A DNA stretch of 64,000 nucleotides, taken from Ga0077555 sp041397775 (GTDB lineage Bacteria; Pseudomonadota; Alphaproteobacteria; Rhizobiales; Hyphomicrobiaceae). How positions within the stretch are numbered: position 1 is the first letter of the stretch; each line of letters begins with the position of its first letter. Below the pieces are notes generated by a model. That model was not told where the DNA came from. It saw only the letters and a program-made list of their open reading frames with translations, and searched no databases. The stretch lies in the NCBI GenBank assembly GCA_041397775.1, contig JAWKWB010000005.1, positions 474,994 to 538,993 on the forward strand, in the 5' to 3' direction. Both the position numbers and the translations under genes were made by a program. This document shows positions 32,705-40,430 of this stretch, one piece after another.

Positions 32705-35089
32705 ATGGCCTCCTGGAAACCACGCATCGGGGCGCTCGACATCAAGCTGATGCGCGACTTGTGGCGTCTGTGGCCGCAGGCACTCGCCGTGGCACTCGTC
32801 TTGGCCTCCGGTGTCGCCACGCTCATCCTTGCCGTCGGCGCCTACCGCTCGCTCGACGAGACGCGGCGCGTCTACTACGAGCGCCATCGCTTCGCCGACA
32901 TCTTCGCCAACGTCACCCGCGCGCCCCGCTCGGCCGCCGACCGCATCAAGGAGATCTCCGGCGTCGTTGCCGCCGAGCCTCGCATCGTCAAGCACGCCCT
33001 GCTCGACATCGAAGGCGTGCGCGAACCCGCGACCGGCCTCGTCATCTCGATCCCCGACCGCGCACCGCCGCTCCTCAACAAGCCGTATCTGCGGCTGGGA
33101 CGCATGCCCGATCCCGGGCGCGCGACGGACGTCGTCGTCAACGAATCCTTCGCCAATGCCTTGAGCCTGACCATCGGCTCGCGGTTCCATGCCATCCTCA
33201 ACGGTCGCAAACGCGCGCTGACGATCACGGGCATCGCGTTGAGCCCCGAGTACATCTACGCCATCGGTCCGGGCGACCTGATGCCCGACAACCGCCGCTT
33301 CGCCGTGATCTGGATGTCGCAGGAAGCGCTCGAAGGCATCTACGATCTCGACGGCGCCTTCAACGCCATCAGCGTCAAGCTGCTGACGGGCGCCAACGAG
33401 GCGCATGTGACGAAGCGCATCGACGACATTCTCGCGCGCTACGGCGGCACCGGCGCCTATGGCCGGAAAGACCAGCTCAGCCACGCCTTCCTCGATGCCG
33501 AGCTGCGCCAGCTTCAGGCCTTGAGCCGCGTCATCCCGCCGATCTTTCTCTTCGTGTCCGCCTTTCTCGTGAACATGATCCTGACGCGCCTCATCAGCCT
33601 CGAGCGCGAGCAGATCGGGCTCCTGAAGGCCGTCGGCTACGGACAAATGGAGATTGCCGCCCACTACCTGAAACTCGTCGGCGCCATCGCCGTCGTCGGC
33701 ATTCTCCTGGGCTTTGCGCTCGGGACGTGGTTCGGCGCCAGCCTCACCAATCTGTACGGGCGCTTCTTCCAGTTCCCGTTCCTCGTCTTCGAGCGCGACG
33801 CCGACATCTACCTGCTCTCCTCCGGCGTCTCCCTGGCCGCCGCCCTGCTCGGCGCCCTGAAGGCGACATGGCAGGCGCTGGCCCTGCCGCCCGCCGTCGC
33901 CATGCAGCCGCCGGCCCCCGCGCGTTTCCGCCATCTGTGGGGCGAGCGTGTCGGCTTTCTGCGCCACATGTCCCAGATGACGGTCATGTCGCTGCGCAAC
34001 ATGCAGCGCTGGCCGGTCCGTGCCGCACTCACCGCCCTTGGCCTGGCGCTTTCCGTCGGCCTTCTCGTCGTCTCGCTCTTCGCCTTCGACAGCGTCGAGT
34101 TCATGATCGACGTCACCTACTTCCGCAGCCAGCGCCAGGACGCCACCATCAACTTCACCGACCACAAGCCCCTGCGCGCGTTGGAGGATGTCGCCCGCCT
34201 GCCGGGTGTCCTGCGCGTGGAGCCCTACCGGGAGGTTGCCGCGCGCATCCGCAATGGCCATCTGTGGCGACGCATCGGCATCGTCGGCAAGCCCGAAAGC
34301 AGCGCCCTGAGCCGCCCTCTCGATCTCGACCACAAGCCCATCCTGATGCCCGAGAGCGGCGTCCTCATCAATCGCCGCGTCGCCGAGGTGCTCGAACTGA
34401 GGCGCGGCGATCTCGTCGAGATCGAGACACTCGACGAACGCCGGATCACCCGCATGGTGCCTATCGCAGACATCATCGAGTCCTACTTCGGCCTGTCCGT
34501 CTATATGCGGCTCGACGCCCTCAATCGCCTGATGAACGAAAGCCCGGTCATCGACGGCGCCCACATCGCCTACGACAAGGCCGCCGAAGGGCGCCTCTTC
34601 GCCAGGATCAAGGAGACGCCCGCCGTCGCCTCCATCGCCATCCAATGGGCATCCTTGCGGCGCTTCCGCGAGACGCTGGCCGAGAACATCAACATGATCA
34701 CATCGGTCTACATCGCGCTGAGCGTCATCGTCGCCTTCGGCGTCGTCTACAACAGCGCACGCATCCAGCTCTCCGAGCGCGCCCGCGACCTGGCCAGCCT
34801 GCGCGTCCTGGGCTTCACGAAGACCGAGGTCTCACGCGTGCTGCTGACCGAGCTCGTCATCCTGACGTTGGTGGCCCAGCCGCTCGGCTGGGTTCTGGGC
34901 TACGCCTTCGGCTGGCTCACCATCCAGAGCTTCTCATCCGATCTCTACACGACGCCGATGATCATCGAGAACGCCACCTATGCGAAGGCGAGCCTCGTCA
35001 CCATGGCGGCGGCGGCAGCCTCCGCACTCATCGTGCGGCGCCGCGTCGACCGGCTCGATCTCATTGCCGTCCTGAAAACACGCGAATAG
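32705..35089 (+). CDS. ABC transporter permease, FtsX/MacB type, large
   Basis: A 794-residue permease with two FtsX-like halves. A first membrane helix (ALAVALVLASGVATLILAVG) is followed by a large extracytoplasmic domain (about residues 50-260), three helices with ISLEREQIGLLKAVGYG, a second helix (ALTALGLALSVGLLVVSLFAF) and periplasmic domain, and a C-terminal FtsX domain with RDLASLRVLGFTKTEVSRVL. Such permeases with an HlyD-type partner drive export or lipid/peptide movement across the envelope. It is in an operon with cytochrome c, the ATPase and the adaptor. Confidence 0.9.
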   Translation: MASWKPRIGALDIKLMRDLWRLWPQALAVALVLASGVATLILAVGAYRSLDETRRVYYERHRFADIFANVTRAPRSAADRIKEISGVVAAEPRIVKHALLDIEGVREPATGLVISIPDRAPPLLNKPYLRLGRMPDPGRATDVVVNESFANALSLTIGSRFHAILNGRKRALTITGIALSPEYIYAIGPGDLMPDNRRFAVIWMSQEALEGIYDLDGAFNAISVKLLTGANEAHVTKRIDDILARYGGTGAYGRKDQLSHAFLDAELRQLQALSRVIPPIFLFVSAFLVNMILTRLISLEREQIGLLKAVGYGQMEIAAHYLKLVGAIAVVGILLGFALGTWFGASLTNLYGRFFQFPFLVFERDADIYLLSSGVSLAAALLGALKATWQALALPPAVAMQPPAPARFRHLWGERVGFLRHMSQMTVMSLRNMQRWPVRAALTALGLALSVGLLVVSLFAFDSVEFMIDVTYFRSQRQDATINFTDHKPLRALEDVARLPGVLRVEPYREVAARIRNGHLWRRIGIVGKPESSALSRPLDLDHKPILMPESGVLINRRVAEVLELRRGDLVEIETLDERRITRMVPIADIIESYFGLSVYMRLDALNRLMNESPVIDGAHIAYDKAAEGRLFARIKETPAVASIAIQWASLRRFRETLAENINMITSVYIALSVIVAFGVVYNSARIQLSERARDLASLRVLGFTKTEVSRVLLTELVILTLVAQPLGWVLGYAFGWLTIQSFSSDLYTTPMIIENATYAKASLVTMAAAAASALIVRRRVDRLDLIAVLKTRE

Positions 35090-35199
35090 GAGGACTGTCG
35101 TGATAGGCATGGCTGCATGGTCCAGCACGCTTCCCGCTCGCGCGCACCCCGCCAACGGTCGGCCGCGCCCCGCCGGATGGCAGTGAAAGAAGTCCGCCC

Positions 35200-36507
35200 A
35201 TGAACAAGACCAACGCGCCCATGCCGCCGGCCACCCGCACGGCCACCCCGACCGCCGGCCCGAAGCCGGCTCCCGCCGCGTGGCCAATCGGCCGTATCGG
35301 CGGCATTGCCGGCGCCCTCGGCATCGCCATCATCCTTGCCTGGATGATCTGGCCAAAGCCCATCCCCGTCGACATCTCCATCATCTCGAAGGGCCCGATG
35401 AGCGTCACGGTCGAGGACGAGGGCAAGACCCGTATCAAGGACGTCTTCGTCGTCTCCGCCCCCGTCGCCGGCAAGATGCTGCGCTCGCCCCTGCTCGCCG
35501 GCGACAAGGTCGAGAAGAACAAGACCATCGTCGCCGTGATCCAGCCGGTTTCCCCGCCCTTTCTCGACTTCCGCACGCGGCTCGAGGCGGCAGCTGGCGT
35601 CAAGGCCGCCGAGGCGGGCGTGGCGCTGGCCGAGGCCGAGTTGGTCCAGGCGCGCTCCGAGCTGACCTTTGCCGAAAGCGAGCTGACGCGAACCGAGGCC
35701 CTGGCACGCACCAACAACGTCGCCCTGCGCAGCCTCGAGAAGGCGAAGATCGACGCGGCCGTCCGCAAGGCCGCCGTCGCCAAGGCCGAAGCCAATCTCG
35801 CCGTACGCCAGCGCGAGCTGGAAAGCGCCAGGGCACGCCTCGTCGGCCCCGACGACGCGAGCGGCACGACCGCACAGGACGGTTCGTGCTGCCTTGAAGT
35901 CCGCGCCCCCGAAAGCGGGCGCGTGCTCAAGGTCGCCGCCACCAGCGAGCAGGTCGTCGGCAGCGGCACGCCCCTCGTCGAGATCGGCAATCCCCGCAAC
36001 CTCGAGATCGTCGTCGATCTCCTCTCCACGGACGCCGTCAAGGTGCGCGAAGGCGCCAAGGCCAGCATCGAGAACTGGGGCGGGCCGACGCACCTTGCGG
36101 CGCATGTACGCCGTATCGAGACCGCCGGCTTCACCAAGGTGTCCGCACTCGGCATCGAGGAACAGCGCGTGCGCGTGATCCTGGATCTCGATCCGGGCCA
36201 GCCGGCGGTGGAAGGTCTGGGCCACGAGTTCCGCGTCTTCGTGCGCATCGACGAGTGGCATACGGCCGACGCCGTCCGCGTGCCCCTCGGCGCCCTCTTT
36301 CGCCACAAGGACAAGTGGGCCGTCTTTCGTATGTCGGGCAACCGTGCACACCTCGTCGAGGTCGCCATCGGCCGCCGCAACAGCGACGGTGCCCAGGTGC
36401 TCGGCGGCCTCGCGCCCGGCGACCGGGTCGTCCTTCATCCCAGCGACCGCGTGACGGCCGGCGTGCGCGTTCGCCAGCGCGCCGTCGAGGAATACGGCGC
36501 ACGATAG
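35200..36507 (+). CDS. HlyD/efflux periplasmic adaptor subunit
   Basis: A 435-residue membrane-fusion protein. After a Pro/Thr-rich cytoplasmic start comes one membrane helix (IGGIAGALGIAIILAWMIW, about residues 30-48). It then has a lipoyl/barrel half (EDEGKTRIKDVFVVSAPVAGKM), a long coiled coil (residues 125-215, AEAELVQARSELTFAESELTRTE), the second lipoyl half (VRAPESGRVLKVAATSEQV) and a beta-barrel/membrane-proximal domain. It should link the FtsX-type permease to outer-envelope export. The 110-bp gap after the permease gene contains no other gene. Confidence 0.9.
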   Translation: MNKTNAPMPPATRTATPTAGPKPAPAAWPIGRIGGIAGALGIAIILAWMIWPKPIPVDISIISKGPMSVTVEDEGKTRIKDVFVVSAPVAGKMLRSPLLAGDKVEKNKTIVAVIQPVSPPFLDFRTRLEAAAGVKAAEAGVALAEAELVQARSELTFAESELTRTEALARTNNVALRSLEKAKIDAAVRKAAVAKAEANLAVRQRELESARARLVGPDDASGTTAQDGSCCLEVRAPESGRVLKVAATSEQVVGSGTPLVEIGNPRNLEIVVDLLSTDAVKVREGAKASIENWGGPTHLAAHVRRIETAGFTKVSALGIEEQRVRVILDLDPGQPAVEGLGHEFRVFVRIDEWHTADAVRVPLGALFRHKDKWAVFRMSGNRAHLVEVAIGRRNSDGAQVLGGLAPGDRVVLHPSDRVTAGVRVRQRAVEEYGAR

Positions 36508-36603
36508 CCGTGGGTGCCCGATATCGGCATCCGGCCGTGACATCGCCGCTCATTCTTGAGTAGGGTTGCCCCCGAACGTCGAACCCGAGAGGATTCCCCC
36601 CGC

Positions 36604-37620
36604 GTGCTCCGTCTCTCCATCCTCGATCAATCCGTCGCCTGCGCCGGCCGCCCGCAGTCCGAAGCGATCCGCAACACCATCGCACTCGCCAAGCATTGCG
36701 AGAATTTCGGCTATCACCGCTTCTGGGTTTCGGAGCATCACAACAACGACACCATCGTCGGCACCGCGCCGGAAATCCTGATCGCGGCGATTGCGATGAC
36801 CACCGTGCGCATCAGGATCGGCAGCGCCGGCGTCATGCTCCCGCACTACGCCCCGCTCAAGGTGGCCGAGCAGTTCCGCGTGCTCGACGCCATCGCGCCC
36901 GGCCGCATCGACCTGGGACTTGGTCGCGCGCCAGGCTCCGATGGACGCACCGCCTATGCGCTCAATCCCCTCGCCGACCAGCGCCCGCAGGAGTTCCCGT
37001 CCGACATCATGGACCTGCAGGCCTGGCTTGCCGGCGAACCGCTGCGCGAAGGCCATCCCTACCGCCAGATCGGCGCCCACCCCAAGGGCGACACGGTGCC
37101 GGAAATCTGGGTCCTCGGCAGTTCCGACTACGGCGCTCAGGTCGCTGCCCACTTCGGCCTCCCCTACTCCTTTGCCTGGTTCTTCACGGACGGCCAGGGC
37201 GGCGAACACGCACTGGGGCTCTACAGGTCGCTTTTCAAGCCGAGCCCCAAGTACCCAAAGCCGCACAGCGGCCTGTGCGTGTGGGCACTGGCGGCCGAGA
37301 CCGAGGACGAGGCCGCCTATCACTTCCAGTCGCGCGCCCGCTTCCGCCTGCTGCGCGACCGTGGCGTGTTCTCGCCTCTCGAGGCGCCGGAGGCCGCCGC
37401 AGCCCACCCCTACACCGACGCCGAGCGCGCACGGCTCGAACAATACCGCACGCGCGCCTTCGTCGGCACGGCCCGCCAGGTCGGCGACCGCATCCGCGAA
37501 CTTGCAGCCCGCACGGGCGTCGACGAGGTGGCGATCGTCACCTGGGCCTGGGACGAGGCGGCACGCATCACCAGCTACCGCCTGATCGCCGAGGAGATGG
37601 GTATCGCGCCGAAAGCCTGA
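36604..37620 (+). CDS. LLM-class flavin-dependent oxidoreductase (luciferase-like)
   Basis: A 338-residue luciferase-like flavoenzyme. LSILDQSVACAGRPQSEAI at the N-terminus, FWVSEHHNNDTIVGTAPEILI near residue 43 and RIRIGSAGVMLPHYAPLKVAEQF near 62 are typical of the MsnO8/YwcH-like group often found in general metabolism. GTG at 36604 was chosen, with GAGAGGA upstream; a TTG at 36556 would extend the frame by 16 residues. It may accept many aldehydes or other substrates. Convergent with rpe. Confidence 0.87.
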   Translation: MLRLSILDQSVACAGRPQSEAIRNTIALAKHCENFGYHRFWVSEHHNNDTIVGTAPEILIAAIAMTTVRIRIGSAGVMLPHYAPLKVAEQFRVLDAIAPGRIDLGLGRAPGSDGRTAYALNPLADQRPQEFPSDIMDLQAWLAGEPLREGHPYRQIGAHPKGDTVPEIWVLGSSDYGAQVAAHFGLPYSFAWFFTDGQGGEHALGLYRSLFKPSPKYPKPHSGLCVWALAAETEDEAAYHFQSRARFRLLRDRGVFSPLEAPEAAAAHPYTDAERARLEQYRTRAFVGTARQVGDRIRELAARTGVDEVAIVTWAWDEAARITSYRLIAEEMGIAPKA

Positions 37621-37641
37621 TGGCGGGCGCGATACACCCGG

Positions 37642-38313
37642 TCAGCGCCCGCGCGCCGTCTCCGCCGCTTGCCGGATGGCGGTGATGCTCTCGGCGTATT
37701 TGCCACCGCTGAACACGGCATTGCCCGCCACCAGAACGTCGGCGCCGGCCTTGCCGCACAGCGCCGCCGTCTCCGGATTGACGCCGCCATCCACCTCCAG
37801 CCGGATCGGCCTGTCGCCGATCATAGCGCGGATGCGCGCGATCTTGTCCACCATCGCCCGGATGAAGCTTTGACCGCCAAAGCCCGGATTGACCGACATG
37901 ACCAGGATGAGATCGAGCCGGTCCATCACATAGGCCAGCACACTTTCCGGCGTCGACGGATTGAGCGACACGCCGGCCTTCTTGCCGAGGCTGCGGATGA
38001 GTTGCAGCGACCGGTCGAGGTGGGGGCCCGCCTCCGCATGCACCGTGATGTAGTCCGAACCCGCCTTCGCGAAGGCCTCGATATAAGGATCGACCGGCGC
38101 GATCATCAGGTGCACGTCCATCACCTTGGTCGTATGCGGGCGCAGCGCGGCGACCACGCCCGGCCCGATGGTGATGTTGGGCACGTAGTGGCCGTCCATG
38201 ACGTCGACGTGGATCCAGTCGGCCCCCGCGGCGTCGAGGGCCCGCACCTCTTCGCCAAGCCGTGCAAAATCCGCCGACAGGATCGACGGCGCGATGAGGA
38301 TCGGGTGCGTCAT
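37642..38313 (-). CDS. rpe: Ribulose-phosphate 3-epimerase
   Basis: A 223-residue TIM-barrel enzyme interconverting ribulose-5-phosphate and xylulose-5-phosphate in the pentose phosphate pathway. It has the usual IAPSILSADFARLGEEV start, the metal-site segment DWIHVDVMDGHYVPNITIG, the DVHLMI His, the MSVNPGFGGQSFI loop and the VDGGVNPETA phosphate motif. All expected catalytic positions (two Asp, three His/Met contacts) are present. It lies 35 bp beyond an exported unknown gene on the same strand, itself 2 bp from rimK. Confidence 0.96.
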   Translation of the reverse strand: MTHPILIAPSILSADFARLGEEVRALDAAGADWIHVDVMDGHYVPNITIGPGVVAALRPHTTKVMDVHLMIAPVDPYIEAFAKAGSDYITVHAEAGPHLDRSLQLIRSLGKKAGVSLNPSTPESVLAYVMDRLDLILVMSVNPGFGGQSFIRAMVDKIARIRAMIGDRPIRLEVDGGVNPETAALCGKAGADVLVAGNAVFSGGKYAESITAIRQAAETARGR

Positions 38314-38348
38314 GACATCTCCAAGGTCTTCGCGGCGCCAACGAACGC

Positions 38349-39023
38349 CTATCGGTTCAAATCCACGCCGGCCAGGCCATCGAGGATGGCGGCCCGGTAG
38401 CGCGGCAGATCCTGGAGGCTGGTATAGCCGACCGCCTGGAGGCTGCCGCGCGGGTCGCCGTAGTAATAGCCGAGGAAAGCCACCGGGCTACCCCCCAATG
38501 TCACGTTGATCTGCATCAGCAGCACCTCGCGTCCCGCAAGGCTGCGTCTTTCCTCCGCCACGATCCGGGCATCCCCGCCCGACTGCCGGGCGTTTTCCAG
38601 AGCCACCGTACGCAGTTGCGCGATCGGCAGCGGCGTGCCCTCCGGAATGAGGACGATGTAGGCTTCGTGGCCGGCCAGCTGCAATTGCACCCGGCCATCC
38701 GCGTTGGCCGGTGTGGCACGCCATTTGGCCGGATTGTACCAGAACCGGAAGCCGCCCCGTCGCAAGGCCAGCACCGTGCCCGCATCGGCCGGACGCCGCA
38801 CGACGAGGGTCTCCGGGCCGGGCGCCGCCGGTGCCGCGTGTTGTCGGGACGGCGCCGGCACGTCGGCATAGGCCCACGTGCCGTCGTTGCGCAGGACGAC
38901 CTCGCGCCCGCTGGTGGTCCGCGCCCGCTCGAGGATGCTTTGCGCGAGGGCAGCGGCGGAGTAGCTGGCGGCGGCCACGAGGAGGAGCAGAACCACGTGC
39001 CTGGTCAGCCGCCGCGTCGTCAT
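38349..39023 (-). CDS. Exported hypothetical protein
   Basis: A 224-residue protein with a clear signal peptide (RHVVLLLLVAAASYSAAALA, cleavage near residue 27). The mature part has two short sequences, SGREVVLRNDGTWAYAD and GFRFWYNPAKWRATP, that resemble small secreted beta domains, and a C-terminal region with AFLGYYYGDPRGSLQAVGYT. I do not recognise a family. It starts 2 bp after the rimK stop and precedes rpe by 35 bp, so the three are probably co-transcribed. Confidence 0.75.
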   Translation of the reverse strand: MTTRRLTRHVVLLLLVAAASYSAAALAQSILERARTTSGREVVLRNDGTWAYADVPAPSRQHAAPAAPGPETLVVRRPADAGTVLALRRGGFRFWYNPAKWRATPANADGRVQLQLAGHEAYIVLIPEGTPLPIAQLRTVALENARQSGGDARIVAEERRSLAGREVLLMQINVTLGGSPVAFLGYYYGDPRGSLQAVGYTSLQDLPRYRAAILDGLAGVDLNR

Positions 39024-39025
39024 GG

Positions 39026-39931
39026 CTATCCCGTTCCCTTCGTCTTCGTGTCGCCAGTCCTGGCGTGTGCTTCCAGCAGGTCGATCATCGACCCTGCAAT
39101 ATCGATGCCTGTTGCCTTCTCGATGCCCTCGATGCCCGGCGAAGCGTTCACCTCCATGACGAGCGGGCCCCGGTTGGAGCGCAGCATGTCGACACCGGCC
39201 ACGTTGAGCCCCAGGGCTTCGACCGACTTCAGCGCGGCCGTTTCCTCGTCGGGTGACAGCGATGTCGCCTCCGCGCGTCCGCCGCGATGCAGGTTGGAAC
39301 GAAAATCGCCCTTGCCGCCGATCCTTTTCATGGCCGCGATGATCTTGCCCCCGACGATGAGCACGCGCAGGTCGCTGCCGGAAGCCTCACGTACGTATTC
39401 CTGGATCAGGATGTTCACGTTGGCGGCCGAGAACGCCTCGATGATCGACCGCGCCGAGGCTTCCGTCTCCGCCAGGATCACGCCCATGCCCTGCGTGCCC
39501 TCCAGCAGCTTGATGACGACGGGGGCGCCACCCACCTCCGCGATGACCTCGCCCGCCTGCCGCGGGCCATGCGCGAAGGCCGTCGTCGGCAGTCCCACGC
39601 CCGCTCGCGCCAGCAATTGCAGCGCCCGCAGCTTGTCGCGCGACCGCCCGATGGCCACCGATTCGTTGAGCGGAAACACACCTTGCATCTCGAACTGACG
39701 CAAAACCGCCAGACCGTAGTTCGTGATCGAGGCCCCGATGCGCGGGATCACCGCCTCGTAGACCGGCAGCGTCTTGCCGCCATAGCGCAACACCGGGTTG
39801 TTCGACGTGATGTTCATATGCACGTGCAGCGTGTTGATCACGTCGATCGTGTGGCCGCGTGCCCGCGCCGCCTCGACGAGACGCCGGTGCGAGTAGAGAC
39901 TGGGGTTGCGGGCCAGCATTGCGAGGTTCAA
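39026..39931 (-). CDS. rimK: RimK-type ATP-grasp ligase
   Basis: A 301-residue ATP-grasp protein of the RimK family, which adds glutamate residues to the C-terminus of ribosomal protein S6. IPRIGASITNYGLAVLRQFE and ESVAIGRSRDKLRALQLLARAG are RimK signatures; the ATP-grasp lysines are in PVVIKLLEGTQGMGVILAE, and the metal site is in VAGVDMLRSNRGPLVMEVNASPG near residue 255. No separate S6 gene is seen nearby, so the target is inferred from the family. Divergent from the pel locus. Confidence 0.92.
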   Translation of the reverse strand: MNLAMLARNPSLYSHRRLVEAARARGHTIDVINTLHVHMNITSNNPVLRYGGKTLPVYEAVIPRIGASITNYGLAVLRQFEMQGVFPLNESVAIGRSRDKLRALQLLARAGVGLPTTAFAHGPRQAGEVIAEVGGAPVVIKLLEGTQGMGVILAETEASARSIIEAFSAANVNILIQEYVREASGSDLRVLIVGGKIIAAMKRIGGKGDFRSNLHRGGRAEATSLSPDEETAALKSVEALGLNVAGVDMLRSNRGPLVMEVNASPGIEGIEKATGIDIAGSMIDLLEAHARTGDTKTKGTG

Positions 39932-40402
39932 GCAGTATCTCCCGATGATGGCTGGTTGTCCGGGCCATCCGTCCGGCTACCGAGAGTATCTCGGCCCATG
40001 CGACAGCATGCATCGCCCATTTCCACACGATCGGACACACCGACCGCTTGTGCCCCCCACGCCGAAACATGATATGAGGTGCACCGGACGACATCGCGGC
40101 ACAATAGCGTTAACAGGGCGCACCCGACCAGTGGGGACGATGGCGCCAGGAGAGCGCCGACCCCATGCGGCGGCGGTCGCAGCGGCGGCGAAAGATGCAA
40201 CAGTCCGGATTACGACGTGGAGCTTGGTCGAGAACCGATGCGTAATGCACTCTCCCGGATTGCACGCGTGTGGCGTCGCGCCTTGATTGACCGATCCGTG
40301 CGGCAGGCTGTTCGTCAATCAAGGCGCGATGAACGCCACACGAAGCTCATGGTGTATCTCGTGGCCCTCATGTCGCGCCAAAATCGGAAAGCGGTCCCGG
40401 CT
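39932..40402. other. rimK-pelA intergenic region with stacked palindromes
   Basis: 471 bp with no gene that I support. The frame open from 40079 into pelA lacks normal GC-rich third positions, so I read it as non-coding. The left part holds small hairpins (CCGAGA/TCTCGG near 39980-39994; GGCGC/GCGCC near 40142-40158). A less certain compound stem (TGCAA, TCCGG, ATTACG paired with CGTAAT, CCGGA, TTGCA) spans 40196-40264, just before the two strong elements at 40267 and 40361. Promoters for rimK and pel are expected here. Confidence 0.5.
40267..40342 (-). repeat. Palindromic element E1 (bulged 25-bp stem)
   Basis: The left arm 40267-40291 pairs over its full 25 bases with 40314-40342, except for a 4-base insertion ATGA in the right arm at 40329-40332. 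The stem is thus 15 bp next to the 22-base loop, then the 4-base bulge, then 10 bp (CGTGTGGCGT / ACGCCACACG). Read on the minus strand the bulge is TCAT on the 5' side, the same as in E2. Confidence 0.85.
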
Positions 40403-40430
40403 ATGGGGCGATTTTGGCGCGACGGGCCAC
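40361..40430 (+). repeat. Palindromic element E2 (bulged 22-bp stem) at the pelA start
   Basis: GTGGCCC (40361-40367), bulge TCAT, then a 15-base arm (40372-40386) pair with 40409-40430. The loop is 22 bases. The stem pairs 22 bp with only the 4-base bulge unpaired. The ATG chosen for pelA (40403) is in the loop. E2 is 18 bp from E1 and in opposite orientation. Confidence 0.85.

Noticed and set aside
40079..40402. N-terminal extension of pelA from upstream start codons
   Set aside because: The segment lacks the GC-rich third positions of real genes here, consists mostly of palindromic elements and would bury the signal peptide 120 residues deep; I kept 40403 but cannot exclude 40238.
39932..40402. 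Cyclic-di-GMP riboswitch in front of pelA
   Set aside because: The conserved core of class I or II riboswitches is not found; the palindromes do not resemble either fold.
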